Assembly (NCBI RefSeq): GCF_003855255.1
Contig: NZ_CP034072.1
Span: 6,054,989-6,118,988 of the forward strand
Direction: 5' to 3'
Length of the DNA stretch: 64,000 bases
Source of the DNA: Mycolicibacterium nivoides
GTDB lineage: Bacteria > Actinomycetota > Actinomycetes > Mycobacteriales > Mycobacteriaceae
Positions 17,657 to 26,250 of this stretch are shown here, piece by piece. Every line of letters begins with the position of its first letter. Position 1 is the first letter of the stretch. The notes beneath the pieces were generated by a model that saw nothing but the letters and a program-made list of their open reading frames with translations, had not been told where the DNA came from and did no database searches. The position numbers and the translations under genes are program-made.

Positions 17657-19186
17657 GTGACGGTGCATCCGCCCGAACACGGAGAACTCGAACAGATCTC
17701 TGCGGCATACGGTCTCGGCCTGAGCACGGGCGAATTGGCAGAGTTCGTCCCGCACGTCAAGGACACGCTGAGCTCCTGGGATGTGGTCGCCGAACTGTAC
17801 AGGGAGATCGAACCGCCCGCCGTGACACGTGCCTGGTCGCCGCCGGAGCACAACCCCTTGGGCGCCTGGTACGTCACATGCGACGTCACCTCAACAGGCG
17901 CGGGTCCGCTGGCCGGACGCACGGTGGGCATCAAGGACAACATCGCGGTTGCCGGTGTGCCGATGATGAACGGTTCGGCGTTGGTCGAAGGCTACGTCCC
18001 GGACCGTGACGCCACTGTGGTCGCCCGACTGTTGGCCGCCGGCGCCACGATCACGGGCAAGACCGTCTGCGAAAACCTTTGTTTTTCCGGTGCGTCGCAC
18101 ACCGCGACCACCGGTCCTGTGCGCAATCCCTGGGACCACAGCCGGACAACGGGTGGATCCTCCAGCGGCAGTGCCGCTCTGGTCGCCGCCGGAGCCGTCG
18201 ACCTCGCGATCGGCGGTGACCAGGGCGGCTCGGTGCGGCTGCCTGCGGCGTTCACCGGGATCGTCGGGCACAAGCCGACCCACGGGCTCGTCCCCTATAC
18301 CGGCGCTTTCCCCATCGAGCAGACCCTCGACCACCTCGGTCCGATGACCCGCACCGTCGCCGACGCGGCACTGGTTCTCGACGTGATCGCCGGCCCCGAC
18401 GGGCTGGATCCCCGGCAGCGCGACGGGCGCGACGGACCCACGTTCACCGACGAGCTGAGCCGGCCCGCGGCCGGGCTGCGGGTCGGTGTGCTGACCGAGG
18501 GCTTCGGGCACCCGGAATCTGCTCCTGGCGTCGACGCCGCCGTCCGCGGTGCCGTAGACGTACTGCGCACCGAAGGGATGCTGTGCGAAGAGGTTTCGGT
18601 ACCCTGGCACCGCCACGGCAAACAGATCTGGGATGTGATCGCAGTCGAGGGTGGTACCGCCCAGATGGTCGACGGCAACGCCTACGGCAGGAACTGGCAG
18701 GGCTGGTACGACCCTGCGCTCATCGAGCACTACGGAAGCCGACGCCGCTCCGATGGCTCCTCCTTCCCAGACACCGTGAAGCTGGTGCTGCTGGCTGGGT
18801 GCCATACCCTTGAGCGGCATCACGGCACGCACTATGCAATGGCACGCAACCTCGTTCCGCTTCTGCGTGCCGCATACGACGAGGCGCTGTCGCGCTTCGA
18901 TGTCCTCGTCATGCCCACTACTCCGATCCTGGCCAGCCCGATACCGTCCTGCGACGCGCCGCTGGACGAGTACCTGGCGCGGGCGCTGGAGATGATGGCC
19001 AACACCGCGACCTTCGACGTCACGGGCCATCCTGCGTGCAGCGTGCCTGCCGGTCTGGTCGACGGACTGCCGGTCGGGATGATGATCGTGGGCCGCCGCC
19101 TCGACGATGCGACGGTCCTGCGGGTTGCGCACACCTTCGAGCTGGCCCGCGGGGGCTTTCCCACTGCGGCGGACGGGGCATCATGA
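17657..19186 (+). CDS. Amidase (amidase signature family)
   Basis: 509 residues. The Ser-cisSer-Lys triad is visible: Lys in VGIKDNIAVAG, the Gly/Ser-rich GGSSSGSAALVAAG and the nucleophile Ser in GGDQGGSVRLPAAF. These enzymes split carboxamides to acid and ammonia in the cytoplasm. The GTG start is 2 bp after the binding-protein stop and the stop overlaps the formamidase start, so import and hydrolysis are tightly coupled. The acid product could feed the CoA-transferase and hydratase of the same cluster (inference). Confidence 0.93.
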   Translation: MTVHPPEHGELEQISAAYGLGLSTGELAEFVPHVKDTLSSWDVVAELYREIEPPAVTRAWSPPEHNPLGAWYVTCDVTSTGAGPLAGRTVGIKDNIAVAGVPMMNGSALVEGYVPDRDATVVARLLAAGATITGKTVCENLCFSGASHTATTGPVRNPWDHSRTTGGSSSGSAALVAAGAVDLAIGGDQGGSVRLPAAFTGIVGHKPTHGLVPYTGAFPIEQTLDHLGPMTRTVADAALVLDVIAGPDGLDPRQRDGRDGPTFTDELSRPAAGLRVGVLTEGFGHPESAPGVDAAVRGAVDVLRTEGMLCEEVSVPWHRHGKQIWDVIAVEGGTAQMVDGNAYGRNWQGWYDPALIEHYGSRRRSDGSSFPDTVKLVLLAGCHTLERHHGTHYAMARNLVPLLRAAYDEALSRFDVLVMPTTPILASPIPSCDAPLDEYLARALEMMANTATFDVTGHPACSVPAGLVDGLPVGMMIVGRRLDDATVLRVAHTFELARGGFPTAADGAS

Positions 19187-20292
19187 GCGAAGTACACGAG
19201 ATCGAACTGGATCTCACCAAGTCACTGGTGGACGAACCGCGAGCGGGTCACAACCGCTGGCATCCGGACATCCCACCGGTGCTGCGGTGCGCGCCGGGCG
19301 ACACCGTGGCGCTGCGTGCCCGCGACGGCTACGACGGGCAGATCAACCGGGATTCGACGGCGGCGGACGTGCTGGCCATGGATACCGCCCGGATCCATCC
19401 CTTGACTGGTCCCGTGTACGTCGAGGGCGCCGAACCCGGTGACCTCTTGGTGGTCGATGTGCTCTCGGTCGAGACCGGAGACTTCGGCGCAACGCTGAAC
19501 ATTCCCGGATTCGGTTTTCTGCGTGACGAATTCACCGAACCGCACATCGTGCGCTGGGAGATCGCCGAGGGGTTCGCCACTTCAGCGGACCTTCCAGGCG
19601 TGCGGTTGCCTGCGGCTCCGTTCATGGGAGTGATGGGGGTCGCACCGTCGCGGGAGTTGTTCGAGCGCACCAGGAGCGCTGAACAACGGGCCGCGGCGGA
19701 GGGCGGGCTGGTCGAACTGCCCAATCCCACCTCAGCAGTGCCGCCGGACTTACCCGGGGACCCGGGGCGACGCACCATCTCCCCCACCGAGGCCGGCGGC
19801 AACATCGATATCAAACACCTGACCGCAGGCAGCCGGGTGTACCTGCCGGTCTGGGTTGCGGGCGCCTTGTTCTCCGTCGGCGACGGGCACTTCGCGCAGG
19901 GCGATGGCGAATCCTGCGGTGCCGCCGTGGAAACCACCACAAGCGTGGTGCTGCGGTTCGACCTGCGCAAGCAGTCAGCGACGTCGGGCGGGGCACGCTA
20001 CCTGCGCTTCGAGCGCCTCACCGCCGGACCGCCGGAGGTGGCCGCGCGGCCGCACTTCGCGGTGACCGGTGTGCCGGTGGACGACGCCGGCCGGATCCAC
20101 CCGGAGAACCTCAACCTGGCGACACGAAACGCACTGCGCCTGATGGTCGATCACCTCGCCAACGAGCGGGGTTTCACCCGCCAGCAGGCGTATGCGCTGT
20201 GCAGCGTGGCCGTCGACCTGCGCATCAGCCAAATTGTCGATGTGCCAAACGTGTTGGTGTCGGCCATGGTACCCACCGATATCTTCGAGTGA
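19183..20292 (+). CDS. Acetamidase/formamidase (FmdA/AmdA family)
   Basis: 369 residues, shorter than fungal and Methylophilus enzymes but with the family core: GDTVALRARDGYDGQI, GPVYVEGAEPGDLL, GGNIDIKHLTAGSRVYLPV and GDGHFAQGDGESCGAAVE, which carries metal-binding His and acidic residues. It hydrolyses short amides such as formamide. ATG overlaps the amidase stop (ATGA). Last gene of the ABC operon. Confidence 0.93.
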   Translation: MSEVHEIELDLTKSLVDEPRAGHNRWHPDIPPVLRCAPGDTVALRARDGYDGQINRDSTAADVLAMDTARIHPLTGPVYVEGAEPGDLLVVDVLSVETGDFGATLNIPGFGFLRDEFTEPHIVRWEIAEGFATSADLPGVRLPAAPFMGVMGVAPSRELFERTRSAEQRAAAEGGLVELPNPTSAVPPDLPGDPGRRTISPTEAGGNIDIKHLTAGSRVYLPVWVAGALFSVGDGHFAQGDGESCGAAVETTTSVVLRFDLRKQSATSGGARYLRFERLTAGPPEVAARPHFAVTGVPVDDAGRIHPENLNLATRNALRLMVDHLANERGFTRQQAYALCSVAVDLRISQIVDVPNVLVSAMVPTDIFE

Positions 20293-20378
20293 GCCTCAGC
20301 CGCACGACTTTTTGGGCAGCTCAGCGGTCCCGCCTCATCTCCGGCGCCCGTCTCCGATCACGCGACTGGACGAATAGC

Positions 20379-21337
20379 TCAATCCGGCACGACGACGGCG
20401 CGACTGCGGCCGGTGTGCGCCCACGCCTCGCCGATCCGGCTCAGCGGAAACGCGGTGTAGGGCAGCTGCAAGGACCCGTCGGCGAAGCGGGCCATGACCT
20501 CGGGCGCCTCGGCGTGCATCGCCTCGGCGGACCGCGATCCGACGCCGCTCCCGGTTACCTGGATCCGCCGGCTGCGCAGCAGGTCCGCGGGCAGCGACGC
20601 CGCGATACCCGCGAGCGACCCGATCTGCACGTAGGCCATGTTCGCCTCGGCGTCTTCGCCGCTGCGACCCAGTACGGCGAAGGCGGCCTCGGCGATGGCC
20701 CCCACAGGTAATCCATCACCAAACCGGGCGACGTCTCCGACACCACGTCGGCCAGGGCCTTCTCCAAACCGTCGGGTCCGTTGTGGGCCAGCGACACGGT
20801 GGTCGCTCCCGCTCCGCGCAGCCACTCCAGTGCCTCCGGATCGCGGCCGCAGGCGATGACCCGCTCCGCCCCGAGCGCCAACGCCCCCTGTACGGCAAGG
20901 CTGCCCGATATTCCCGTGGCACCGAGCACCAGCACGGTGCCCAACACCCCGAGTTCCTTACGACGCGCGGAGAGAACCATCCAGCCCGACAGGCCGGGGT
21001 TCATGCCCGCTGCGATCGTGAGCGGATCCGCTCCCACCGGAAGCTCCGCCTGGAGGGGAGCAAACAGTCGCTCGGCCATCGTCCCGAAGGGTGGACGCGC
21101 GTATCCGGTGTAGACCATGCGTCCGTCGCCGGTGCGCGCAACCGCGTCGATGCCTGGCACCAACGGGTACGTCATTTGGCCGACGCCGTAGTGCCGCCCG
21201 GTGGCCAGCCCGCGAACGACGTGATGCAGACCGGCCGCGACTAGGTCCAACGGCTCACGGCCGGTCGGGACCATGGGCTCGGGAAAGTCGCCATAGGCGG
21301 GCGACGCATTGGGAGCGGTGATGACCGCAGCAAGCAT
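20379..21337 (-). pseudogene. MDR-type quinone/alcohol dehydrogenase with one frameshift
   Basis: From ATG 21337 the frame reads a medium-chain dehydrogenase without structural zinc: GATGISGSLAVQGALALGAERV as cofactor loop, then VMDYLWG, after which homology jumps to another frame (AIAEAAFAVLGRSGEDAEAN to VVVPD). The break coincides with a run of five C at 20699-20703 on the plus strand; one extra base there would restore a normal gene of about 319 residues. It is either a recent pseudogene or a base-calling error. Two identical-type inverted-repeat operators stand just before the start. Confidence 0.8.
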
Positions 21338-21346
21338 CAGCTTCTC

Positions 21347-21394
21347 CCTAACTAAGTTAAGCAACCCACCTCAGCATGGCTTAACAACGTTAAG
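21347..21394. promoter_or_regulatory. Two TTAAC-type inverted repeats before the dehydrogenase gene
   Basis: CCTAAC-TAA-GTTAAG (21347-21361) and CTTAAC-AAC-GTTAAG (21380-21394) share the same 6-3-6 design with centres 33 bp apart. A third copy, CTTAAC-CGT-GTTAAA, lies at 24750-24764 in front of a TetR gene. This links the dehydrogenase to that TetR as a likely repressor. Confidence 0.65.
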
Positions 21395-21462
21395 GTGTCA
21401 ACGACGACCCCGACATCACCCGAGGCCCGGCCGACGCGGGACGGATGAGGAGACGATCCAAG

Positions 21463-22074
21463 TCACTGATGACGTTCGGGTAGGCGGGATCGAATACCGA
21501 CGAGTACAACGTCGACGATTCTCTCGGCGTCCGCACGGGTGAACGTGCGCATCCCGCGGTTGACGATGAGGTGCACCGGGCCGGAGATCATCTCCCCAAG
21601 GAAGGAACTGTCGACCGGGGGAAGTTCCCCTCTGCCAACGGCGGTGTCCACTCGCTGCTGCATGGCGGCCACGCGGGCGTCGAGCACCCTGGCCAGCGCG
21701 CGGATAGTGGCATCGTGGCGGGCAGGCTGGACAGCCGCTTCGAGCGTGCGCCCGAATGGCGTTTCGAGGCCGGCCGCGAGGGCCACCAGAAAGTCCACCA
21801 GGTCTCGGCGTATGTCGCCGGTGTCGGCAATAGAAGCGAGGTCGTCGGCATAACGCAACAATGCGTCGGCAACTAATTCTTCGCGCTCAGGCCAGTTGCG
21901 GTAAACGCTGGCCTTATGTACGCCCGCGGCCGCGGCGACGTCCTCATACCGGAACCCCGCGACGCCGTCACGCGCCACGAGTTCGGCTGTGGCGGCGAGG
22001 ATTTGCGCCTTTACCCGCCCGTTACGGCCGCCGGGACGCCGCGCCGACGGATGGTCGGTAGTCCCGTTTCCCAT
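21463..22074 (-). CDS. TetR-family regulator
   Basis: 203 residues. The HTH reads VAGFRYEDVAAAAGVHKASV then YRNWPEREEL; the remainder is an effector domain with LETPFGRTLEAAVQPARHD. ATG 22074 is chosen because a long inverted repeat (22154-22178), probably its own operator, lies upstream; a longer frame back to 22197 would put the operator inside the gene. Its original divergent target seems to be the degraded FAD monooxygenase at 22251. Confidence 0.88.
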   Translation of the reverse strand: MGNGTTDHPSARRPGGRNGRVKAQILAATAELVARDGVAGFRYEDVAAAAGVHKASVYRNWPEREELVADALLRYADDLASIADTGDIRRDLVDFLVALAAGLETPFGRTLEAAVQPARHDATIRALARVLDARVAAMQQRVDTAVGRGELPPVDSSFLGEMISGPVHLIVNRGMRTFTRADAERIVDVVLVGIRSRLPERHQ

Positions 22075-22153
22075 CGCCACCTTCACCTTCCGCCTTGGCG
22101 ACGATTGTCGCGAGGCAGAGCATTGCGGTGCAACCCGGATGCACATAAACTCA

Positions 22154-22178
22154 TTAAAGCGACCAACTGTCGCTTTAA
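22154..22178. promoter_or_regulatory. 25-bp inverted-repeat operator of the TetR gene
   Basis: TTAAAGCGAC (22154-22163) and GTCGCTTTAA (22169-22178) are exact reverse complements around the 5-bp spacer CAACT. It sits 80 bp before the TetR start and 70 bp before the FAD-monooxygenase relic, as expected for a divergent autoregulated pair. Confidence 0.75.
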
Positions 22179-22250
22179 ATCGATCTTGGATAGGCACAAG
22201 GACCGTCCATCCGTCACCACCATCCCAACGCGAGCCATGGAGCGCTGATA

Positions 22251-22393
22251 GAGATCCTCATGTCGGGCGGCGGCATAGCCGCGTTGGCGTGCGCTGGCGT
22301 TCGGCAGCCGCAGCCACGGTCACGGCAGTCGAACGCGCCTTGGACCCGGGCCGAGTTGCAGGTGTTCCGATGCGGGGCAAGGCGGTCGCATCA
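22251..22393 (+). pseudogene. 5' relic of an FAD-dependent monooxygenase
   Basis: One frame gives EILMSGGGIAALACA, like the dinucleotide-binding start of PHBH-type monooxygenases; a second frame then gives ATVTAVERALDPGRVAGVPM followed by RGKA, equivalent to VTVVERAERLRTSGYPVDVRGTA-like sequence (compare the intact gene at 47280). A frameshift and loss of everything downstream make it non-functional. The region from here to 22566 holds nothing else recognisable. Confidence 0.6.
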
Positions 22394-22566
22394 TTCGAAT
22401 TCAGTCCACCCCAGAATCGAATGCCCTGGTCCCGAATAGTTTTCACGGTCCACCCGCCGGAACCGATTGGCCGTTGAGGCTGCCGGTCGGAGGGATCACA
22501 CTGCGGCCATGCGTGGCCGTGACCCACACCAACGGATTTCCCCGCTCATTCGAAAGAAAGTACATA

Positions 22567-24036
22567 GTGAAACCGCTTCAAGATGATTCCGTCGGAGGCG
22601 ACCTCGAGCACAGCTGGAGTAAACGGCTCGCCCTCTGGGCAGCCGTTCTCACTCTCGCCAACGTTGTGGCCGATCTGGTCATCGGGTCACCGATGATGGT
22701 CCTGCCGCAGTTGATGGAGCATTTCGAGACCGATCAGGCAGCCTGGCTCAACGCAGGCGCGATGCTGGCCGGGGCCATCTGGTCACCGCTGCTGGCCAAG
22801 AGTTCCGACATCTTCGGTAAGCGACGAGCGCTGCTCATCACCCTCCTCCTCGCTTGCGCAGGGGCCTTGATCTGTCTGCTCGCCCCCGAGCTGTGGATCT
22901 TTTTGGTAGGGCGCTTCTTCCAAGGAGCTGCGTTCGCCGCGGTTTTCCTCACGGTGGCCCTGACACAGCAGATCTGCAAGCCGACCGTGGCGATGGCGTT
23001 GGTCGGCGTGCTGACGTCGGGTTCGTCGGTTGTTGGGATCATCGAGCCGTTCCTGATGCAGCCGATCATCGAATCATTCGGATACCGCGGTGTATTCGCC
23101 GCAGGAGCCTTGCTTGCTGTCACCGCTGCACTCGGAGTGCGATTATTCATCCCCGAGTCTCCGATCCGCACGGGCGGCCGAATCGACGTGGTCGGGGCGC
23201 TGCTTCTCGGCGGCGGCCTCGGCACGACCCTCGCCTACCTCAGCCTCGGCAGTGCCGCCGGCTGGTTGTCCGGGGGCATGCTCGCGCTGTTGGCGGCCGG
23301 TGTCACACCGCTGGCGGGCTGGATGTTTCTCGCGCTGCGGATCGACGAACCCATCATCGATATCCGGGCACTGACCCGCCCTGTCCTGCTGACGCTGTTG
23401 GCGCTGGCGTTGGCGGCAGGGTCTTTTCGAAGCATGCTGCAACTGATGGGCATCACCACGCAGGTCTCCCCCACGCTCGGTCTCGGTTACGGGCTGGGCG
23501 GCGGTGATGCGATCGCGGCATTACTCGGTGCGGCCAACCTCGGCATCGTTCTCGGCGGCGTCGCCGCCGGATGGATAGCGGGCCGCGTCGGACCCGCACT
23601 GCCCCTTCTGGGCGGGATCGCCGTCGGCACCGCGGCGACCTTCGGGATGCTGGCAGGGGTATCACTGCTGCCGCTGGCGATTGCCTGTGGCGCCATGCTC
23701 GGCGTTGCCGCCGGTGCGATCGGCGCCTCCGGCTACAACCTGGCCACCAGTCTCGAAATACCCGAACGGCAGGGCATGATCGCCGGTCTGGTGTCAGTTA
23801 TGCTCGCCCTCGGCTCAGTCGTTGTCAATATCGTCGGCGGGGAAGTACTCAAAGCTACCCGGGTCTCCGGCCTCAGCGTAGATGCCCCTGTCAGTACCGC
23901 CGCAGGAGTCCACCTCTACATCACGCTGGCAGGAGTGCTCTTTGCAGTGGCTGCCGTGCCCGTGATTGCACTGTCACGCAATGTCTTTCGATATAGAAAG
24001 CACCGTGACGGGATGCCCCAGCAAGTTCGTGCCTGA
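22567..24036 (+). CDS. DHA2-type MFS transporter (drug/multidrug efflux-like)
   Basis: About 489 residues and 14 predicted membrane spans, the DHA2 pattern. The first helix pair holds VVADLVIGSPMMVLPQLM and the loop between helices 2 and 3 holds KSSDIFGKRRALL, equivalent to motif A. GTG 22567 follows a purine-rich GAAAGAAAG and is preferred. It probably exports a small hydrophobic compound. It is convergent with a TetR gene. Confidence 0.88.
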   Translation: MKPLQDDSVGGDLEHSWSKRLALWAAVLTLANVVADLVIGSPMMVLPQLMEHFETDQAAWLNAGAMLAGAIWSPLLAKSSDIFGKRRALLITLLLACAGALICLLAPELWIFLVGRFFQGAAFAAVFLTVALTQQICKPTVAMALVGVLTSGSSVVGIIEPFLMQPIIESFGYRGVFAAGALLAVTAALGVRLFIPESPIRTGGRIDVVGALLLGGGLGTTLAYLSLGSAAGWLSGGMLALLAAGVTPLAGWMFLALRIDEPIIDIRALTRPVLLTLLALALAAGSFRSMLQLMGITTQVSPTLGLGYGLGGGDAIAALLGAANLGIVLGGVAAGWIAGRVGPALPLLGGIAVGTAATFGMLAGVSLLPLAIACGAMLGVAAGAIGASGYNLATSLEIPERQGMIAGLVSVMLALGSVVVNIVGGEVLKATRVSGLSVDAPVSTAAGVHLYITLAGVLFAVAAVPVIALSRNVFRYRKHRDGMPQQVRA

Positions 24037-24086
24037 GACGACACATCGTGAGACGGGTCATCGCGACCTGTACTAATGCTCGCGGA

Positions 24087-24740
24087 TCAACTTCCTGATG
24101 CTGTGTCATTCATTCGAGCCGCGATTCCGTCGAGGACGATGCCGAGTTGTCGTTCGAAACGGCTATCGCTGTCGTCGCGGGCGTGACCAGCCTCCCTGAC
24201 CATCAAGAACTCCTCACCCAGCCAAGCACCACGCCCAGCAAGTGAGTACCGCGTCGGATCCTCCTTGGAAGACTGTCGTCGCTCTTGTTCTTCGATGACG
24301 AAGCCGACCACGAAGGCAGTGCTCAAATCGACGGCGTCATCTGCGTCCACGAGTGCCATTCCGGCCGCCGTCCATCGGGCGAACCAGACTTCCTTCTTCT
24401 GCAGGATATTCGGATCGGACAGCCGTGTGCCACTGAAAATCCGGGCACCGTCCCGGTGTTCGAGGTACTCCGAGCGCAAGATACGCGCATAGGCGCGGAG
24501 GTCGTCGCGCCAGTCGTCGCCGGGGCCAATCGTCGACAGCGCGATTCCGACTCGGCGCATGACCTCGGTGGCCATCTCGTCGAGCAACTCTTGCTTGTCA
24601 CGCACATGCCAGTACAGGGCCGGCGCACGGACATCGAGCGCGGTCGCCAGCGCACGAACAGTCAGGGCATCCATGCCGTGTTCGTCGAGCAGCTCAAGAG
24701 CTGTCGCCACGATTCGTTCCCGGGTGATGCCCTTCGTCAT
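24087..24740 (-). CDS. TetR-family regulator with tetracycline-repressor-like domains
   Basis: 217 residues. The recognition region LDVRAPALYWHVRDKQELLD is close to that of classical TetR(B/C)-like proteins, and the C-terminal half has the matching effector domain. ATG 24740 is chosen because an inverted repeat (24750-24764) lies 10 bp upstream and would be inside a longer frame. The same repeat type precedes the dehydrogenase at 21337, so both are likely targets. Confidence 0.9.
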   Translation of the reverse strand: MTKGITRERIVATALELLDEHGMDALTVRALATALDVRAPALYWHVRDKQELLDEMATEVMRRVGIALSTIGPGDDWRDDLRAYARILRSEYLEHRDGARIFSGTRLSDPNILQKKEVWFARWTAAGMALVDADDAVDLSTAFVVGFVIEEQERRQSSKEDPTRYSLAGRGAWLGEEFLMVREAGHARDDSDSRFERQLGIVLDGIAARMNDTASGS

Positions 24741-24749
24741 GGCTGAGAC

Positions 24750-24764
24750 CTTAACCGTGTTAAA
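24750..24764. promoter_or_regulatory. TTAAC-type operator before TetR gene
   Basis: CTTAAC-CGT-GTTAAA, a 6-3-6 inverted repeat with one mismatch, immediately before the TetR start; autorepression is inferred. Confidence 0.6.
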
Positions 24765-24872
24765 GCATCCCGACCAGGTCCCAATTGCCATGAAGAGCAG
24801 CTGTATGCGATCACCGGATCCCGATCGATCGGACCGCGATGGCCAGGACTCGGCTCCGGAGCCGCCCGCCCG

Positions 24873-26216
24873 TCAGGCTGTCATCGTCGACTGTGGTTCC
24901 GGTGCGTTCACTGTGCCGGGCTCGATGATCTCCCTGCCATTGGTCTCCGGTCCGTAGGCCAGTGCGATCAGGGTCAACGCGGTCAGGATGCCAAGGTAAA
25001 CCACGATCACCCACCAGTGGCCGAATGCGGCGATCAACGCGGTGGCGATGAGCGGCAGGAAGCCACCAGCCAGCACCGATCCGATCTCACGGGCGAACGC
25101 GAAACCGGACAGTCGGGTCCGGGTGTCGAACAGCTCGGCGAAGTACGCCGCCTGAGGGGCCAGCATCGCCGGATACAGAATACCTAGTCCGACAACAAAT
25201 CCCAGGATCAGCAGCGGGGTACTCAGGGTTTCGAGCAGCAAGAAGAATGGCACCAGCCATAGCACGGAGAGCAGGGCGCCTCCGGCGTACACGGGCCGAC
25301 GACCGATCCGATCGCTCAGGTGCGCCCAGATGGGGATGAACACCACCTGGATCGCAGACGCGATCACCACCGCCAGCAGGGTGGTACTGCGCTCCACTCC
25401 GAGGTTGTTGACGGCGAATCCCACGGCGAACACCGGGAACAGATATGCGAAGCCGTTCTCCGCCATGCGAGCGCCGATGACGACGAGGAAGTTGCGCGGA
25501 CTGCGGCGAATCGACTCCAGCACCGGGATTTTGGTCTCCTGTGCAATCCCGGCCGCCTCGGCCTGCACTGCATTCTCGTACGCCTCGGTCTCATCGATGC
25601 TGCGGCGGATGAAGTAGCCGACGGCCAGCAGAACAGCGCCCAGCAGGAACGGTACCCGCCAACCCCAACTTTGGAACGCGGCCTCTGGCAGCAGCGTGGC
25701 GATCTGGTACACCCCGGTCGAGAGCAAGGTGGCCATTGCGAAACCGGTCGGCGCCCAGGCACCGGCAAGGCCGCGGCGCTTCTGATCTCCGTGTTCGACG
25801 GAAAGCACTACGGCGCCGGCATACTCGCCGCCGGCCCCGAAGCCCTGCAACAGCCTAAGCAGGATCAGCAGGATCGGCGCCCATATACCGATGGCGGCGT
25901 AGTTGGGCAGCACGCCGATCAGGGTGGTGGCAGCGCCCATCAACACGATGGTGAAGATCAGCATCTTCTTGCGCCCTAGTTTGTCGCCCATGTTGCCTAG
26001 CACGATGCCGCCGAGCGGACGCGCCAGGAACCCGACGGCGTAGGTGGCAAAGGCCGCCAGCGTTCCGACGGTGGGGTCGGCGTTGGGGAAGAACTGGCTG
26101 TTGAGCACCAGTGCCGCCGCGGTGCCGTAGATGAGGAAGTCGTACCACTCGAGGGTGGTGCCGACCAGGGCGGCAATGCCTGCCTTGCGGGCCTGGTTGG
26201 ATGCGGCGGTTGCCAT
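24873..26216 (-). CDS. MHS-family MFS transporter
   Basis: 447 residues, 12 membrane spans. Family marks are GTTLEWYDFLIYGTAAALV, the loop GNMGDKLGRKKML and GFGAGGEYAGAVV in helix 4. These are proton symporters for carboxylic or sugar acids. ATG 26216 has AAAGGA upstream; the frame extends into the dehydratase but without homology. It follows the dehydratase by 34 bp, so it probably imports that pathway's substrate. Confidence 0.92.
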   Translation of the reverse strand: MATAASNQARKAGIAALVGTTLEWYDFLIYGTAAALVLNSQFFPNADPTVGTLAAFATYAVGFLARPLGGIVLGNMGDKLGRKKMLIFTIVLMGAATTLIGVLPNYAAIGIWAPILLILLRLLQGFGAGGEYAGAVVLSVEHGDQKRRGLAGAWAPTGFAMATLLSTGVYQIATLLPEAAFQSWGWRVPFLLGAVLLAVGYFIRRSIDETEAYENAVQAEAAGIAQETKIPVLESIRRSPRNFLVVIGARMAENGFAYLFPVFAVGFAVNNLGVERSTTLLAVVIASAIQVVFIPIWAHLSDRIGRRPVYAGGALLSVLWLVPFFLLLETLSTPLLILGFVVGLGILYPAMLAPQAAYFAELFDTRTRLSGFAFAREIGSVLAGGFLPLIATALIAAFGHWWVIVVYLGILTALTLIALAYGPETNGREIIEPGTVNAPEPQSTMTA

Positions 26217-26250
26217 ACTGGGTGTCCTTTGTGAGGTGAAAGGTGTTGTG

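Noticed and set aside
22455..22466. GAACCGATTGGC as a fifth LacI-type operator
   Set aside because: It matches only one half-site well and is not symmetrical; it lies far from the LacI cluster.
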